64,000 nucleotides of DNA from Candidatus Gastranaerophilales bacterium (GCA_944325735.1 CALVBI010000001.1:558001-622000), one strand, 5' to 3'. Shown: positions 52,196 to 62,694, counted from the stretch's first letter. Numbers and translations: made by a program. Notes: a model not told the origin generated them from the sequence alone.

Positions 52196-53356
52196 CTATT
52201 TTTTATTTTTCTTATTTTTAGCTTCAGCTTCAGCTTTTACTTTTTTAGCAGTTTCTGCGCTATTTTTAATTGAATCTTGAACGCCTTTTTGAACATTAGC
52301 AGGATCATAGTCTGGATTTATATATTCAATTTTAGCATTTTTCTTTAAAGACTCTGTTAATTGATCTATCATTTCAATTTGTTTTTGATTTTCAAGGTAT
52401 CCTTTGATATTATCTTTAACTTTTTCAAATGGTTCTTGACCTGCAGCTGCTCTATCTGTAACCATTATAATATGATAACCGTATTGAGTTTTTACAGGTT
52501 TATCAGATATTGAATTTGGTTTCATAGAAAATGCAGCTTTTGAAAATTCCGGTACCATTTCTTTTGCCGCAAAGAAGCCTAAATCTCCGCCTTTTACAGC
52601 TGTTGTTGTATCTTCAGAGTTTTCTTTTGCAATTTTAGCAAATTGTGTCAAATCTTTTTTTGCTTCAGCTAAGATTTGATTAGCTTTAGCTTCTTTAGCA
52701 TTAAATTCTTCTTGAACTTTTGCATTTACAGCTTCTGTATCGAGATTTTTATTTTTAGGGTCTTCTTTTATTTTTGCAATAATTTCATCTCGGTTTGCTG
52801 AAATTAGGATGTGAGAAGCTCTTACTCTATCTGGGTGTTTAAATTTGTTAATATTATCGTTGTAGAATTTTTTAGCTTCTGCATCTGAAACTTTTGCAGA
52901 TCCTAATTGTTCAGCTAAGCGTCTCATTTTAACTTCTTCTTTTAAATCTTTTTTGAATTGAGCATTAGACATTCCATGTTCTTTTAAAATTGCATTAAGT
53001 TGTTCTTTAGAGCCAACTTTGTCGATTACTTCTTTTACGGCATCATCTACATCTTTACTTGTTACTTTTATTCCACGTTTTGTGACTTCTTCATCTAGTA
53101 ATGTTTTTACAATTAATTCATTTATAACTCTATCTTTTATTAAAAGATATAAGAAGCTGTTTTTATCATCTTTGACATCAATACCAAAAGCTTTTGCAAT
53201 ACCGTTACCGGCTTGTTTGTCGAATTCTTGATCAAATTGTCCTTGAGTAATTATTTTATCATTAACTTTAATGATTGCTTCTCCTGATTTTAGGCCGCAG
53301 CCTGCAAACAATACTGCTGATATAGCAAGTGTTGCAAGTAATTTTTTCCCTCTCAT
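52196..53356 (-). CDS. PrsA/SurA-like peptidyl-prolyl isomerase lipoprotein
   Basis: The 386-residue protein begins with a lipoprotein signal peptide ending LFAGC (cysteine about 20). A SurA-N-like domain (ITQGQFDQEFDKQAG) is followed by a rotamase (PpiC) domain, at about 178-305, with RASHILISANR and KPVKTQYGYHIIMVTD. The C-terminus is lysine- and alanine-rich. It assists folding of exported proteins outside the inner membrane. The rotamase block has an insertion of about 30 residues. Ribosome site AAAGGAGA. Confidence 0.93.
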   Translation of the reverse strand: MRGKKLLATLAISAVLFAGCGLKSGEAIIKVNDKIITQGQFDQEFDKQAGNGIAKAFGIDVKDDKNSFLYLLIKDRVINELIVKTLLDEEVTKRGIKVTSKDVDDAVKEVIDKVGSKEQLNAILKEHGMSNAQFKKDLKEEVKMRRLAEQLGSAKVSDAEAKKFYNDNINKFKHPDRVRASHILISANRDEIIAKIKEDPKNKNLDTEAVNAKVQEEFNAKEAKANQILAEAKKDLTQFAKIAKENSEDTTTAVKGGDLGFFAAKEMVPEFSKAAFSMKPNSISDKPVKTQYGYHIIMVTDRAAAGQEPFEKVKDNIKGYLENQKQIEMIDQLTESLKKNAKIEYINPDYDPANVQKGVQDSIKNSAETAKKVKAEAEAKNKKNKK

Positions 53357-53394
53357 AATGTCTCCTTTTTTATTTGTTTAGTTGAATTTCTCTC

Positions 53395-56300
53395 TTAATA
53401 TTTAAATTCATTACTTGTTTTATGTATATAATAAAACAAATCTGTTAAAATGTTAAATACTTCATTAAAATTCATGTATGAATTGTTTAATAGTAATATA
53501 GAATTTCCTTCAATGCAAGATTTTGGAGCAATTGTAAATTTTATTCTTTTTAGAATTTCAGAAGGTAGTGTTCTTTGAATAATTTTCCATTCAGCTTGAC
53601 TGTATGGAGTATAAATTCTTATGTTATCTTCTGTTTCTCTTATTAATGAAATTTTTACATCTGTTGCTGCAAGTCTTATTTTTATTAATTTTATTAAGTT
53701 TTCAACACTTTCAGGCGGTTTAGCAAATCTGTCTTTCCACTCTTCTGTAATATAATCAAGTTCAATATCAGATTTAACATCCGCCAGACGTTTATATTCA
53801 ATCATTTTTTGTTCGGCAGAACCAACCCATTCATCAGGAATAAAGGCTGTGACATTAATATCAACTATAGTTGGATTTGATTTATCGACGATTTGTCCTT
53901 GAAGTTCTTGAACTGTTTCTTCCAATAACTGGCAATATGTGTCAAAGCCAACATTTACCATATGCCCGTGTTGTTTTGTTCCTAAAATATTACCAACTCC
54001 GCGAATTTCAACATCTCTCATTGCTATTTGGTATCCGCTTCCAAGTGTTGTAAATTCTTTGATTGCTTTTAAGCGTTGGACGGCATCATGGGTTATTTCT
54101 TTTGATTTTGTATATAGGCAATAGCAATATGCTTGACGTTGAGAACGTCCTACACGTCCTCTTAGTTGGTATAATTGTGCAAGCCCAAATTTATCAGCGT
54201 TATGAATAATCATTGTGTTGGCATTTGGAATGTCTATACCGTTTTCAATAATTGTTGTAGCAAGCAGAATATCATATTCGTGGTTTGCGAAGTCGATTAT
54301 GACTTTTTCTAATGTTTTTTCGTCCATTTGACCATGGCCGATTGCAATTCTTGCATTTGGAACTAATTTTTGTAATTGCATTCTAAATTCGTCAATTGTT
54401 TCGACCCTATTATAAAGATAGAATACCTGACCTTCCCTGTCTAATTCATGGATTATGGCATTTTTTACCATATTTTCATTCCATTCTCCAACATAGGTTT
54501 TGATTGGAAGTCTGTTTTTAGGTGGAGTGTTTATTATTGACATATCTTTAATGCCTGATAAAGACATATAGAGAGTTCTTGGAATTGGTGTCGCTGACAT
54601 TGTAATAATATCAATGTTTTCTCGTAATTGTTTTAATTTTTCTTTGTGTCTTACTCCAAAACGATGTTCTTCATCAATTACTAAAAGACCTAAGTCTTTA
54701 AAAATAATACCTTCTTGTAGTAACCTATGTGTACCAACTACAACATCACATTCTCCTGTTGCAAGATGTTTAACTGTTTCTTTTTGCTCTTTTTGAGATC
54801 GGAAACGTGATAATAATTCTACATTTACGCCGAAAGGTTTAAATCTTTCTGAAATTGTTTGGAAATGCTGGAATGCAAGAATTGTTGTCGGAACTACTAC
54901 TGCGACTTGTTTGCCTGATGTGACGGCTTTAAATATTCCTCGCATTGCAACTTCAGTTTTACCAAATCCTACATCTCCGCAAATCAACCTATCCATTGGT
55001 TGTTCACTTTCCATATCTGTTTTTACATCATTTATGGCTTTCATTTGATCCGGAGTTTCTGTATATTCAAATGCTTCTTCCATTTCAACTTGCCAAGTTG
55101 TATCAGGCAAGAATTGAATTCCTTTTTGCATTTTTCGTTTTGCGTAGAGTCTTAGAAGGTCGTATGCTACTTGTTCAACTTCTTTTTTTACACGAGTTTT
55201 GGTATTTTCCCAATCTTTACCGCCCATTCTTGAAAGTTTAGGCTTTAGTGCTCCTGAACCTCTGTATCTTACAAGCAGGTTAATTTGTTCTGCAGGGATA
55301 TGAAGTCTGTCTTTATTTGCGTATTCAATAGTCAGGTAATCTTTTAGTTGACCGTCAATTTCTTGTTGTGATAAACCTTTATAAATACCTACTCCATGGA
55401 TACTGTGGACAACATATTCTCCTTCTTTTATGTCGTTGATATTTTCAATATATTCAGGTTTTTCTTTGTAATATGAACGTTTAGTTGAGGTAATTTCTTT
55501 TGTTCGTTTGTTGAATAATTCTCTATCTGTAATTATTACTGTTTTAAAATCTTCAAGTAAGGAACCGTGCGAAGAAATGCTTTCATTATACTCAACGTCA
55601 AAAATATTTTTTTCAGAAAGAATTTCTTTAACTCTTTCTGGATAATCTGTTGCTATAATTATGTCATAATCCTGCTTTGAATTAATATAATTTGCAATAT
55701 CATCAAGTTTTGCACCGAAATTTTGTACTGTTTGAGTATTAAATTCAACAATTTCATCGGTTTCACTATCAAGAAAATTATTTAGTCCAATTTTTACAAA
55801 TCCTGCTGTTTTTTGTATAAAATCTTCAAAAGGAATGTGATTTCTGCCTTTTAAATCTATGTTTAGACCCAATTTTAGATTTTCTTGGAGTTGTTCTTCG
55901 TAATTTTTGTCTGTAAATTCGTATTTTGAATATATTTCTGATATTTCATCAAATACAATTATATAATCTTTGAAATAGTCCAAAATGCTTACAAGGTTAT
56001 TGTTAAAATAGTTTTGATAAATTTCTATTCCTTCAAAGTATCCGTCTTCATCTTCGGGTTTAATTTCTTTAGGAATATCATTTTTTATTGTAAATTTATA
56101 CATCGGCATAATATTTGCAGATGATAGTTTTTCTATTGATTTTTGAGTTTCATTGTTGAAGTATCTGATATCAACAATTTCTTCTCCCCAAAGTTCAATT
56201 CTTGTAGGGTGTTTATCAAGGGAATAAAAATCAATAATATCGCCGCGAATACTAAATTCTCCAATATCAGATACCATTGTAGAGCGTTTGTATCCTAAGT

Positions 56301-56754
56301 CTATAAATTTTTGAGAAATCTCTTTGACATCAATTTCATCACCGATTTTTAATGTAATAGTGTTTTCTTTATAGAAATTTTCTGTCGGGAATTTTTCTAA
56401 TAGTGTTTTTACAGGGCAAATTACAATATCAGGTTTTTCTGTTAAAATTCTTACTTGTTCTGCATAATCGTAACGATTTGGGGATACACTTTCATACATT
56501 GAAATATTTTGAAACGGTATAAGTTCAGTTGTTTCATTAAAGGCTTTGAGTAAATCGTTTTGATATTTAAGTGCACTTTGTTCTGTGGATGTTATAAAAA
56601 GAATTTTTTTATCTGTAATTTTTTTTATTTTAGTTATTAAAAATAATCTTAAAATTGTAGTAAGACCTGTTATTGCAAATGAAAAAGACTTTGTAAGATA
56701 TCTTTCAAACAAAGCATAATTTTCATTATTTTCAGGCAAATTAATTTTAAACAT
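53395..56754 (-). CDS. mfd: Transcription-repair coupling factor
   Basis: The 1119-residue protein has a UvrB-like N-terminus, a RID/CarD-like segment (about 440-500, GEYVVHSIHGVGIYKG), the helicase core with GDVGFGKTEVA (Walker A, about 593) and VIDEEHRFGV (about 690), then RGRVGRSQRQAYCY and the TRCF C-terminal domain. It removes stalled RNA polymerase and recruits UvrA. The length is near the usual 1,150. It has no ribosome site and a leaderless-type promoter. Confidence 0.98.
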   Translation of the reverse strand: MFKINLPENNENYALFERYLTKSFSFAITGLTTILRLFLITKIKKITDKKILFITSTEQSALKYQNDLLKAFNETTELIPFQNISMYESVSPNRYDYAEQVRILTEKPDIVICPVKTLLEKFPTENFYKENTITLKIGDEIDVKEISQKFIDLGYKRSTMVSDIGEFSIRGDIIDFYSLDKHPTRIELWGEEIVDIRYFNNETQKSIEKLSSANIMPMYKFTIKNDIPKEIKPEDEDGYFEGIEIYQNYFNNNLVSILDYFKDYIIVFDEISEIYSKYEFTDKNYEEQLQENLKLGLNIDLKGRNHIPFEDFIQKTAGFVKIGLNNFLDSETDEIVEFNTQTVQNFGAKLDDIANYINSKQDYDIIIATDYPERVKEILSEKNIFDVEYNESISSHGSLLEDFKTVIITDRELFNKRTKEITSTKRSYYKEKPEYIENINDIKEGEYVVHSIHGVGIYKGLSQQEIDGQLKDYLTIEYANKDRLHIPAEQINLLVRYRGSGALKPKLSRMGGKDWENTKTRVKKEVEQVAYDLLRLYAKRKMQKGIQFLPDTTWQVEMEEAFEYTETPDQMKAINDVKTDMESEQPMDRLICGDVGFGKTEVAMRGIFKAVTSGKQVAVVVPTTILAFQHFQTISERFKPFGVNVELLSRFRSQKEQKETVKHLATGECDVVVGTHRLLQEGIIFKDLGLLVIDEEHRFGVRHKEKLKQLRENIDIITMSATPIPRTLYMSLSGIKDMSIINTPPKNRLPIKTYVGEWNENMVKNAIIHELDREGQVFYLYNRVETIDEFRMQLQKLVPNARIAIGHGQMDEKTLEKVIIDFANHEYDILLATTIIENGIDIPNANTMIIHNADKFGLAQLYQLRGRVGRSQRQAYCYCLYTKSKEITHDAVQRLKAIKEFTTLGSGYQIAMRDVEIRGVGNILGTKQHGHMVNVGFDTYCQLLEETVQELQGQIVDKSNPTIVDINVTAFIPDEWVGSAEQKMIEYKRLADVKSDIELDYITEEWKDRFAKPPESVENLIKLIKIRLAATDVKISLIRETEDNIRIYTPYSQAEWKIIQRTLPSEILKRIKFTIAPKSCIEGNSILLLNNSYMNFNEVFNILTDLFYYIHKTSNEFKY

Positions 56755-56769
56755 AGTTTAATTTTATCA
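56752..56769 (-). promoter_or_regulatory. Leaderless-type promoter of mfd
   Basis: TG-A-TAAAAT on the minus strand (56769-56761) is followed by 6 nt and ATG at 56754, with no Shine-Dalgarno sequence. Confidence 0.6.
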
Positions 56770-56775
56770 TAAAAT

Positions 56776-56806
56776 AAAAAAGCTCTGAGAATTCAGGGCT
56801 TTTTTA
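56776..56806 (-). terminator. Terminator of the murA operon, just upstream of the mfd promoter
   Basis: Stem AAAAAAGCCCTGA/TCAGAGCTTTTTT (one mismatch, minus strand) with T-run, ending about 7 bp before the mfd -10 region. Confidence 0.75.
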
Positions 56807-56810
56807 TTTT

Positions 56811-57155
56811 TTATTTAACATCTGTTTTATTCGGACTTTCATATTCAATGCCCATTTCTTTAAGAGTTCTGATAAAGTTTTGGGCACAAATTTTTTGAGC
56901 TTCCGGAGGTACTATTCTTAAAATTTCAACTGTCTTCGATATTACTGGATCTTTATCGTACCAACGGTTATTTGCATTAACGGGTTTGACCATTGCATAG
57001 AATTTGTCGATAGTTTCTTTAGAAACTTTTTCTTCAATTTTTTGTAAGAAAATTTCTGCTTGAGCTCTTAATTCTGTTTGATAATTTTTTAAAAGCTCAA
57101 TTACTTCTAGTAATAATGGATCATGATCATACCAGCGTTTATATGCAGGTGCCAT
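56811..57155 (-). CDS. Hypothetical protein with two RWYD-DP repeats, downstream of murA
   Basis: The 114-residue protein is an internal duplication: RWYDHDPLLLEVIELLKNY (residues 7-25) and RWYDKDPVISKTVEILRIV (63-81), each followed by a helix. No other domain is present. Its ATG overlaps the stop of murA by one base (TAATG), so it is translationally coupled. The function is unknown; a link to cell-wall synthesis is plausible from context only. Confidence 0.7.
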   Translation of the reverse strand: MAPAYKRWYDHDPLLLEVIELLKNYQTELRAQAEIFLQKIEEKVSKETIDKFYAMVKPVNANNRWYDKDPVISKTVEILRIVPPEAQKICAQNFIRTLKEMGIEYESPNKTDVK

Positions 57156-58480
57156 TATAATAAGCCCTCCGTTAGGTTTACTTTTGGCTCAACAGGAGTA
57201 ATGATTTGTTCTTCATTTTTTCTCTCTATTTTGCCTCCTAATAATCTTAGCTTATTTTCAAAATTTTCGTATCCTCTATCTATATGATGTAGGTTTTCGA
57301 TTGTAGAATTGCCATCGGCCATTAACGCAGCTACAACTAAAGATGCTCCTGCACGTAAATCACTTGCAGCTAATGTAGCTCCTGTTAATTTTTTTACGCC
57401 TTTAATGATTGCATGATTTCTGTCTTGATGAATGTCAGCTCCCATTCTGCGTAATTCAGGGACTTGCATAAATCTGTTTTCATACAAGCTTTCTGTGATA
57501 ATTCCAACTCCGTTTGCTGTAGTCAAAAGTGTCATTGCCATTGACTGCAAGTCTGTTGGGAACCCTGGGTATGGCTGAGTTACAAAATTAATTGAATTTA
57601 ATCTGTTTTTACAAGAAACTTCTAAAGTTGTAGGTTCTACTAATTTAATATTAGCTCCCATTTTTAAAAGCTTATCTGTAAAGAATGTCAAATGTGCAGG
57701 GAATACATTTTTTATAATTGCTTTACCTTTTGTTGCGATAATTGCAGACATAAATGTACCTGCTTCAATTCTGTCAGGGATTGTTGTGTATTCAATAGGA
57801 TGTAAATTCTCTTGTTTTACACCATTAATTACAATTTCAGAAGTTCCTGCACCTACTACATCTGCACCCATTGAATTTAAGAAATTTGCAAGATCTACAA
57901 TTTCAGGTTCTTGTGCTGCATTTTGGATTCTTGTAGAGCCTTCTGCTAAAATTGATGCAAGCATTAAGTTTTCTGTAGCACCAACAGATGGAATATCTAA
58001 ATAGATATCAGTACCTACAAGTTTTGGAACTTTTGCATGTACGTAACCGTTTTCAATTTTTATTTTAGCACCAAGAGCTTCTAAACCTTTAATGTGGAAG
58101 TCAACTCTTCTTTCTCCGATTGCACAGCCTCCTGGAAGAGCTACAATTGCTTCTCTGCATCTTGAAACTAATGCTCCAAGTACAATAAATGATGCTCTCA
58201 TTTTACTTACAAGTTCATATTTTGCAGTAATACTTGTCAAATCTGTAGCATCAATTGTTACTGATTTTTCTGATTTATTATAAGTTGTTTTTGCACCTAA
58301 TTGTGCAATTACACTTAGCATAATTTCAACGTCTGTCAAATCAGGAACGTTATATATTTTTGTCTCACCTTTTGCTAATAGTGCGGCAGCCATTAATTTT
58401 AATACTGAATTTTTTGCTCCGCCGATTGAAACTTCACCTTTTAAAGGGGTACCACCTTTTATATAAAATTTTTCTGTCAA
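57155..58480 (-). CDS. murA: UDP-N-acetylglucosamine 1-carboxyvinyltransferase
   Basis: The 441-residue EPSP-synthase-fold enzyme has GGAKNSVLKLMAAALL at the N-terminus, the catalytic cysteine in ALPGGCAIGERR (about 118, the fosfomycin target), and FPTDLQSMAM later. It starts peptidoglycan synthesis by adding enolpyruvate to UDP-GlcNAc in the cytoplasm. The cysteine is present, so fosfomycin sensitivity is expected. It is followed directly by the RWYD protein gene. Confidence 0.98.
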   Translation of the reverse strand: MTEKFYIKGGTPLKGEVSIGGAKNSVLKLMAAALLAKGETKIYNVPDLTDVEIMLSVIAQLGAKTTYNKSEKSVTIDATDLTSITAKYELVSKMRASFIVLGALVSRCREAIVALPGGCAIGERRVDFHIKGLEALGAKIKIENGYVHAKVPKLVGTDIYLDIPSVGATENLMLASILAEGSTRIQNAAQEPEIVDLANFLNSMGADVVGAGTSEIVINGVKQENLHPIEYTTIPDRIEAGTFMSAIIATKGKAIIKNVFPAHLTFFTDKLLKMGANIKLVEPTTLEVSCKNRLNSINFVTQPYPGFPTDLQSMAMTLLTTANGVGIITESLYENRFMQVPELRRMGADIHQDRNHAIIKGVKKLTGATLAASDLRAGASLVVAALMADGNSTIENLHHIDRGYENFENKLRLLGGKIERKNEEQIITPVEPKVNLTEGLL

Positions 58481-58661
58481 TTTTCTTACCTTTTCAAATA
58501 AAAAATATTTTCACTTTTCTTTTATAATAATACAATTACTTTTGAATGGTGTAAATAAGTTAAATAATGTAAAGAAATTAAGTTAAAAATTTATTTACCT
58601 ATTAAAAAAAATTTTTTAAGTTTTTTATTTTTTCCAGATTGAAAGGAAATTTATAAAAAAA

Positions 58662-59330
58662 ATGATTAGCCCAATAAATTTTACTGGTATTAAAAATATA
58701 GGTTATGCAAGAATTTTAGGAAATAATGAAAATAATCTCCCGCAAACTCGTGTAATAATGAATATGGAGTTAACTGATGATTCTCAAAATAAAGATTTAA
58801 CAAATTTTCGTCAAATATTAAAAAAATATCCATTTATGAAAAATGAAGTAAATGATAAATATATAAATGTTGAGTATGATCTTACACGTGTGGATGATTT
58901 TTTATATTCTAGAGTTTTGTTAAATGGACATTTAGTAAAACCTGAAGGTGAAGGAGGAAATTTAGTTAACTTTGCTAGAAATTTAGTTAATAGAGTTAAA
59001 AATTTCAAAATAAATGATTTCAAATTGGATAAAAATCATCATTTAAGTGAAGAAGCTCAAGTTGGTCTAGTTTATAATGATAATATTGACAATTACATAG
59101 ATGGAACTAGTGGAGAATTGGATCTTTTATCAAAAACAGGTTTGATTGAAAAATTTGATTTGTTTCTGAATGATGAGAGTATTGAATTATCAAAAAAAGA
59201 TGAAGAAAAAGTTTTTAAAGCGTTAGACGAAGTTGTTGCTACTTTGCATGAACCTGTATATGTTAAACAAAATTCTAATTATTTGGATGCTTTATTGAAA
59301 ACTTATTATCCTATTGATAGAGGTTCTTAA
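58662..59330 (+). CDS. Hypothetical protein with N-terminal INFTGIK motif
   Basis: I do not recognise this 222-residue protein. It opens MISPINFTGIKNIGYARIL, a short polar lead with an F-T-G box and then a strand-rich basic run. The rest is mixed alpha/beta and acidic. A ribosome site (AAAGGAAA) lies about 14 bp upstream, slightly far. No signal peptide. The similarity of its opening to two other proteins here is reported as a finding. Confidence 0.6.
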   Translation: MISPINFTGIKNIGYARILGNNENNLPQTRVIMNMELTDDSQNKDLTNFRQILKKYPFMKNEVNDKYINVEYDLTRVDDFLYSRVLLNGHLVKPEGEGGNLVNFARNLVNRVKNFKINDFKLDKNHHLSEEAQVGLVYNDNIDNYIDGTSGELDLLSKTGLIEKFDLFLNDESIELSKKDEEKVFKALDEVVATLHEPVYVKQNSNYLDALLKTYYPIDRGS

Positions 59331-59416
59331 TTATTAAAAAATAATAAATTTTTGTTGTTAATTAATATTGATAAACTATAATATACAATATAAATAATTA
59401 ATTAAGAGGTAGAGAT

Positions 59417-59992
59417 ATGTCACACAAACATCATAATAATAATCCGTTTAAAAATTCTGAAAATTTAGATGAAGAAATTAAACAAGATAATGTTGAAAAT
59501 TCTGAAAATAAAGAAGAAACTTCAGAAAAAGATAATTCAGAATTAGACGAGTTACAAAAAAAATATGATACATTAAACCAACAATATTTAAGACTTGCTG
59601 CTGATTTTGATAATTTTAGAAAACGACAAGAACATGAACGAGAAGAATTATTAAAATTCGGAACAGAAAATGCTCTTAAAAAAATGATAGAAGTTTTAGA
59701 TAATTTTGAACGCGGTAAAAAAGCTTTAGAAAATGTTGAAGACTGTCAAAAAGTTAAAGAAAGTTTTGACCTTGTACACAAACAGGTAATCGATTCTTTG
59801 ACAAAATTAGGACTTGAAACTATTGAAACAGAAGGAAAAGAATTTGATCCAAATTTCCATGATGCAGTTATGCAGACTCCTACATCTGAACATCCAGAGC
59901 ATACAATTATAAATGAATTGCAAAAAGGGTATAAAATGGGTGATAAAGTTCTTAGACCTGCACTTGTAAATGTTGCTACAGCCGAAGGTTAA
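59417..59992 (+). CDS. grpE: Nucleotide exchange factor GrpE
   Basis: The 191-residue protein has an acidic, low-complexity N-terminus, a long coiled coil (about 45-100, LRLAADFDNFRKRQEHEREE) and the GrpE beta-wing domain (ETEGKEFDPNFHDAVMQT then GYKMGDKVLRPALVNVA). It opens DnaK to release ADP. AGAGGTAG precedes the ATG. dnaK is not adjacent; dnaJ follows at 78 bp. No CIRCE box is seen upstream. Confidence 0.97.
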   Translation: MSHKHHNNNPFKNSENLDEEIKQDNVENSENKEETSEKDNSELDELQKKYDTLNQQYLRLAADFDNFRKRQEHEREELLKFGTENALKKMIEVLDNFERGKKALENVEDCQKVKESFDLVHKQVIDSLTKLGLETIETEGKEFDPNFHDAVMQTPTSEHPEHTIINELQKGYKMGDKVLRPALVNVATAEG

Positions 59993-60069
59993 GCTTTGTT
60001 TTGCCCTTATGGATTTACATGATAAAATACAATTATTGAATAATTAGAATAGGGAAGATTTAGTATAAA

Positions 60070-61200
60070 ATGACAGATTACTATGAAATACTCGGAGTAT
60101 CAAAGGATGCTTCAAAAGACGAGATAAAATCTGCCTTCAGAAAGAAGGCAAGAACATTACACCCCGATGTAAATAAAGCTCCGGATGCGGAAGAAAAATT
60201 TAAGGAATTGGGCAAAGCTTATGAAACATTAATGGATGATAATAAGCGTGCGACATATGACAGATACGGTGAAGATGGTTTGAAAAATGCCGGTTTTGAC
60301 ACAAATGGACCTTTCGCGGGCGGTTTTGGTGATTTGAACGATATATTTAATTCATTCTTCGGCGGAATGGGTGGTTTTGGATTTGGTGGAAGACCTGATC
60401 CTAATGCGCCTGTAGAAGGAGATGATTTAAGATTAGATATTGAAATTGATTTCGAACAAGCTGTATTTGGCTGTGAAAAAGAAATTAAATTTGATCACTT
60501 GGAATTATGCCAATCTTGTGGTGGAACAGGTGCTGAAAAAGGATCTAAACCTGAAACTTGCCCAACTTGTCACGGTACAGGTCAAGTACAGCAAGTTATG
60601 AGGACTCCTTTAGGTTCTATTGCTCAAATAGTTACTTGTCCTGATTGTCATGGCGCAGGTAAAAAGATTTCTAAGCCTTGTAAAGATTGCAAAGGTCAAG
60701 GAAAAATTCAAAAGGAAAAGAAAATTAATATAAAAATTCCTGCTGGTGTTGATAATATGTCAAAAATCAGAGTATCTCATGAAGGAGATGCAGGTTCTAA
60801 TGGTGGTCCGGCAGGTGATTTATATGTTGTATTACATGTAAAAGCTTCTGATTACTTCAAACGAGAAGGTAATGATGTTTATTCAAGACTTGATATTACG
60901 CCTGCTCAAGCAGCTTTAGGAGATGAAGTTGTTGTAAAAACTCTCGATGGAGAACAAAAAATTACAGTTCAAGCAGGTGTTCAAAGCGGGAATTCTATAA
61001 AAATCAAAGGAGCTGGAGTTCCATATATTGCAAGACCTTCTCAAAGAGGTGATCATATTGTGATTGTTGCAGTAAAAACTCCTACAAAACTTTCTGATGA
61101 AGAAAGAAATTTATATAGAAAATTGTATGAAATTCAAAATAATAAAAAAGCTTCACAACAATCATCAATAATGGATAAAGTTAAGGGAGTATTTCAGTAA
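60070..61200 (+). CDS. dnaJ: Chaperone DnaJ
   Basis: The 376-residue protein has a J domain with HPD (residues 31-33), a Gly/Phe-rich stretch (about 75-115), four zinc CxxCxGxG repeats ([32 protein letters not shown]) and the C-terminal substrate-binding domains. It delivers clients to DnaK. It follows grpE without dnaK between them. Its stop overlaps the ATG of the next gene by one base. Confidence 0.99.
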   Translation: MTDYYEILGVSKDASKDEIKSAFRKKARTLHPDVNKAPDAEEKFKELGKAYETLMDDNKRATYDRYGEDGLKNAGFDTNGPFAGGFGDLNDIFNSFFGGMGGFGFGGRPDPNAPVEGDDLRLDIEIDFEQAVFGCEKEIKFDHLELCQSCGGTGAEKGSKPETCPTCHGTGQVQQVMRTPLGSIAQIVTCPDCHGAGKKISKPCKDCKGQGKIQKEKKINIKIPAGVDNMSKIRVSHEGDAGSNGGPAGDLYVVLHVKASDYFKREGNDVYSRLDITPAQAALGDEVVVKTLDGEQKITVQAGVQSGNSIKIKGAGVPYIARPSQRGDHIVIVAVKTPTKLSDEERNLYRKLYEIQNNKKASQQSSIMDKVKGVFQ

Positions 61201-62675
61201 TGAATAAAAAAATCGGGCAGCTTAAAAATATAGCAGCTAAAATTTGTGTTGTAACAGCAGTAATGATGACTTTCACTGTCCCTGCTTTTGCGACAAAAAT
61301 TCCTGATAATGTACAAAAGTTTGTAGTGAAAGATTTTCCAAATACTACTTTTAGATTTGATGGGGTAATTATTCTGCCTGATAATACGATTTATTTACCA
61401 TTGCTTCCTGCAAAAATTATTACTCCTGAAAAATTAGAGATAAAACAAACTTATCCGACAGGAAAAACTCTTGCTTCAAAGCCAAATATTGTTATTTTGA
61501 ATAATGATTTTGCATTGTTGAAAGTTTTGACAGATACAAACGGAAATAAAACTATTTACAAAATGGCAAATCCTCCTATGGAATTAAGAACAGGTCTTTT
61601 GCCACAAGATATGTTAGTTCCGAAAGGTTTGATAATTCCTGAGAATATGAAATCAATTGTTGGAAATTTGGAAATTAAGACAGTTAATGATCCTGGTATT
61701 CGTGTAGAAAGTTCAAAACCTGTTGTGACACAGCTTTCAGGTTCTACATTGAAAACTCTATCTCAAATCCCACAATTAAAAAATAAAAGTTTTTATGTGT
61801 CATCACCTTATTCAAAAAATATTCAAGTTTTAAATCTTGGTGCTAAGACTCCTGAGTATTCTTTGGCTCAAACTAATGTGCCTATTGATATGAAGGCTTA
61901 TAATGACCAATTTTTACTTGTAACTGCTTATGAAAAGCCGTCAGTTGATGTTATTTCTTTAGCAGATGATCAGATTATTAAACAAATTTATATTAAAACT
62001 CAGCCTGATGAAATTGTAATTGATAAAAATAAAAATATTGCTTATATCTCAAGTTCTGTAGATTCAAGTATTTATACAGTAAATCTTGAAACTATGACTT
62101 TGTCAAAACAAATAAAAATTACAGGCATGTGCGAAAAGTTGACTTTATCGGAAGATGGTACAAAACTCTTTTATTATGATAAAAGAACCCGTGATATTTG
62201 GGCTATTGAGTTAGATAATAATTATTTGTTAAAGGAAATTGGTAAATTCCCAAATGTTTCAAAAATTGTATACACAAATAACAAAATTTATATAACAAGC
62301 AGAACAAAAAACAGACTAGCAATTATTGATTATGATACTATAAATCTGATTGCTGAAATAGAAATTTGTGAAAAACCTATTGATATGCTAGCTTTCCATG
62401 AAAGGGTATATGTATTAGGAGCTGGAGATAATTCTGTTCAAGTTGTAGATGCTAAAACTGACACATTAACTGATTCTATTTATTTGAATACAAATGGTTT
62501 TTCTACAAAAATTAATCAGATTGAAAACACAAATATAGCTCTTATTACTGATACAAAGGCTTCGTTATACACTGTATTTGATTTAGGAACTAACAAGGTT
62601 ATTAAAACTATTCCTATTGATATTCCTGCAAATACGATTGTTGTAACTGAAAAAGTTAAAAAGATTAATAAATAA
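61200..62675 (+). CDS. Exported beta-propeller protein
   Basis: The 491-residue protein has an N-terminal signal peptide (about 1-31, ICVVTAVMMTFTVPAFAT) and a YVTN-type beta-propeller (about 200-485) with repeated blades, such as VDVISLADDQIIKQIYIKT and IYTVNLETMTLSKQIKIT. Such propellers bind proteins or sugars in the periplasm or on the surface. It is translationally coupled to dnaJ by a one-base overlap (TAATG). No catalytic site is visible. Confidence 0.85.
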   Translation: MNKKIGQLKNIAAKICVVTAVMMTFTVPAFATKIPDNVQKFVVKDFPNTTFRFDGVIILPDNTIYLPLLPAKIITPEKLEIKQTYPTGKTLASKPNIVILNNDFALLKVLTDTNGNKTIYKMANPPMELRTGLLPQDMLVPKGLIIPENMKSIVGNLEIKTVNDPGIRVESSKPVVTQLSGSTLKTLSQIPQLKNKSFYVSSPYSKNIQVLNLGAKTPEYSLAQTNVPIDMKAYNDQFLLVTAYEKPSVDVISLADDQIIKQIYIKTQPDEIVIDKNKNIAYISSSVDSSIYTVNLETMTLSKQIKITGMCEKLTLSEDGTKLFYYDKRTRDIWAIELDNNYLLKEIGKFPNVSKIVYTNNKIYITSRTKNRLAIIDYDTINLIAEIEICEKPIDMLAFHERVYVLGAGDNSVQVVDAKTDTLTDSIYLNTNGFSTKINQIENTNIALITDTKASLYTVFDLGTNKVIKTIPIDIPANTIVVTEKVKKINK

Positions 62676-62694
62676 TTATACAGGCAATAAAATT

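Noticed and set aside
59331-59416. CIRCE operator before grpE
   Set aside because: No TTAGCACTC-N9-GAGTGCTAA-like repeat is present.
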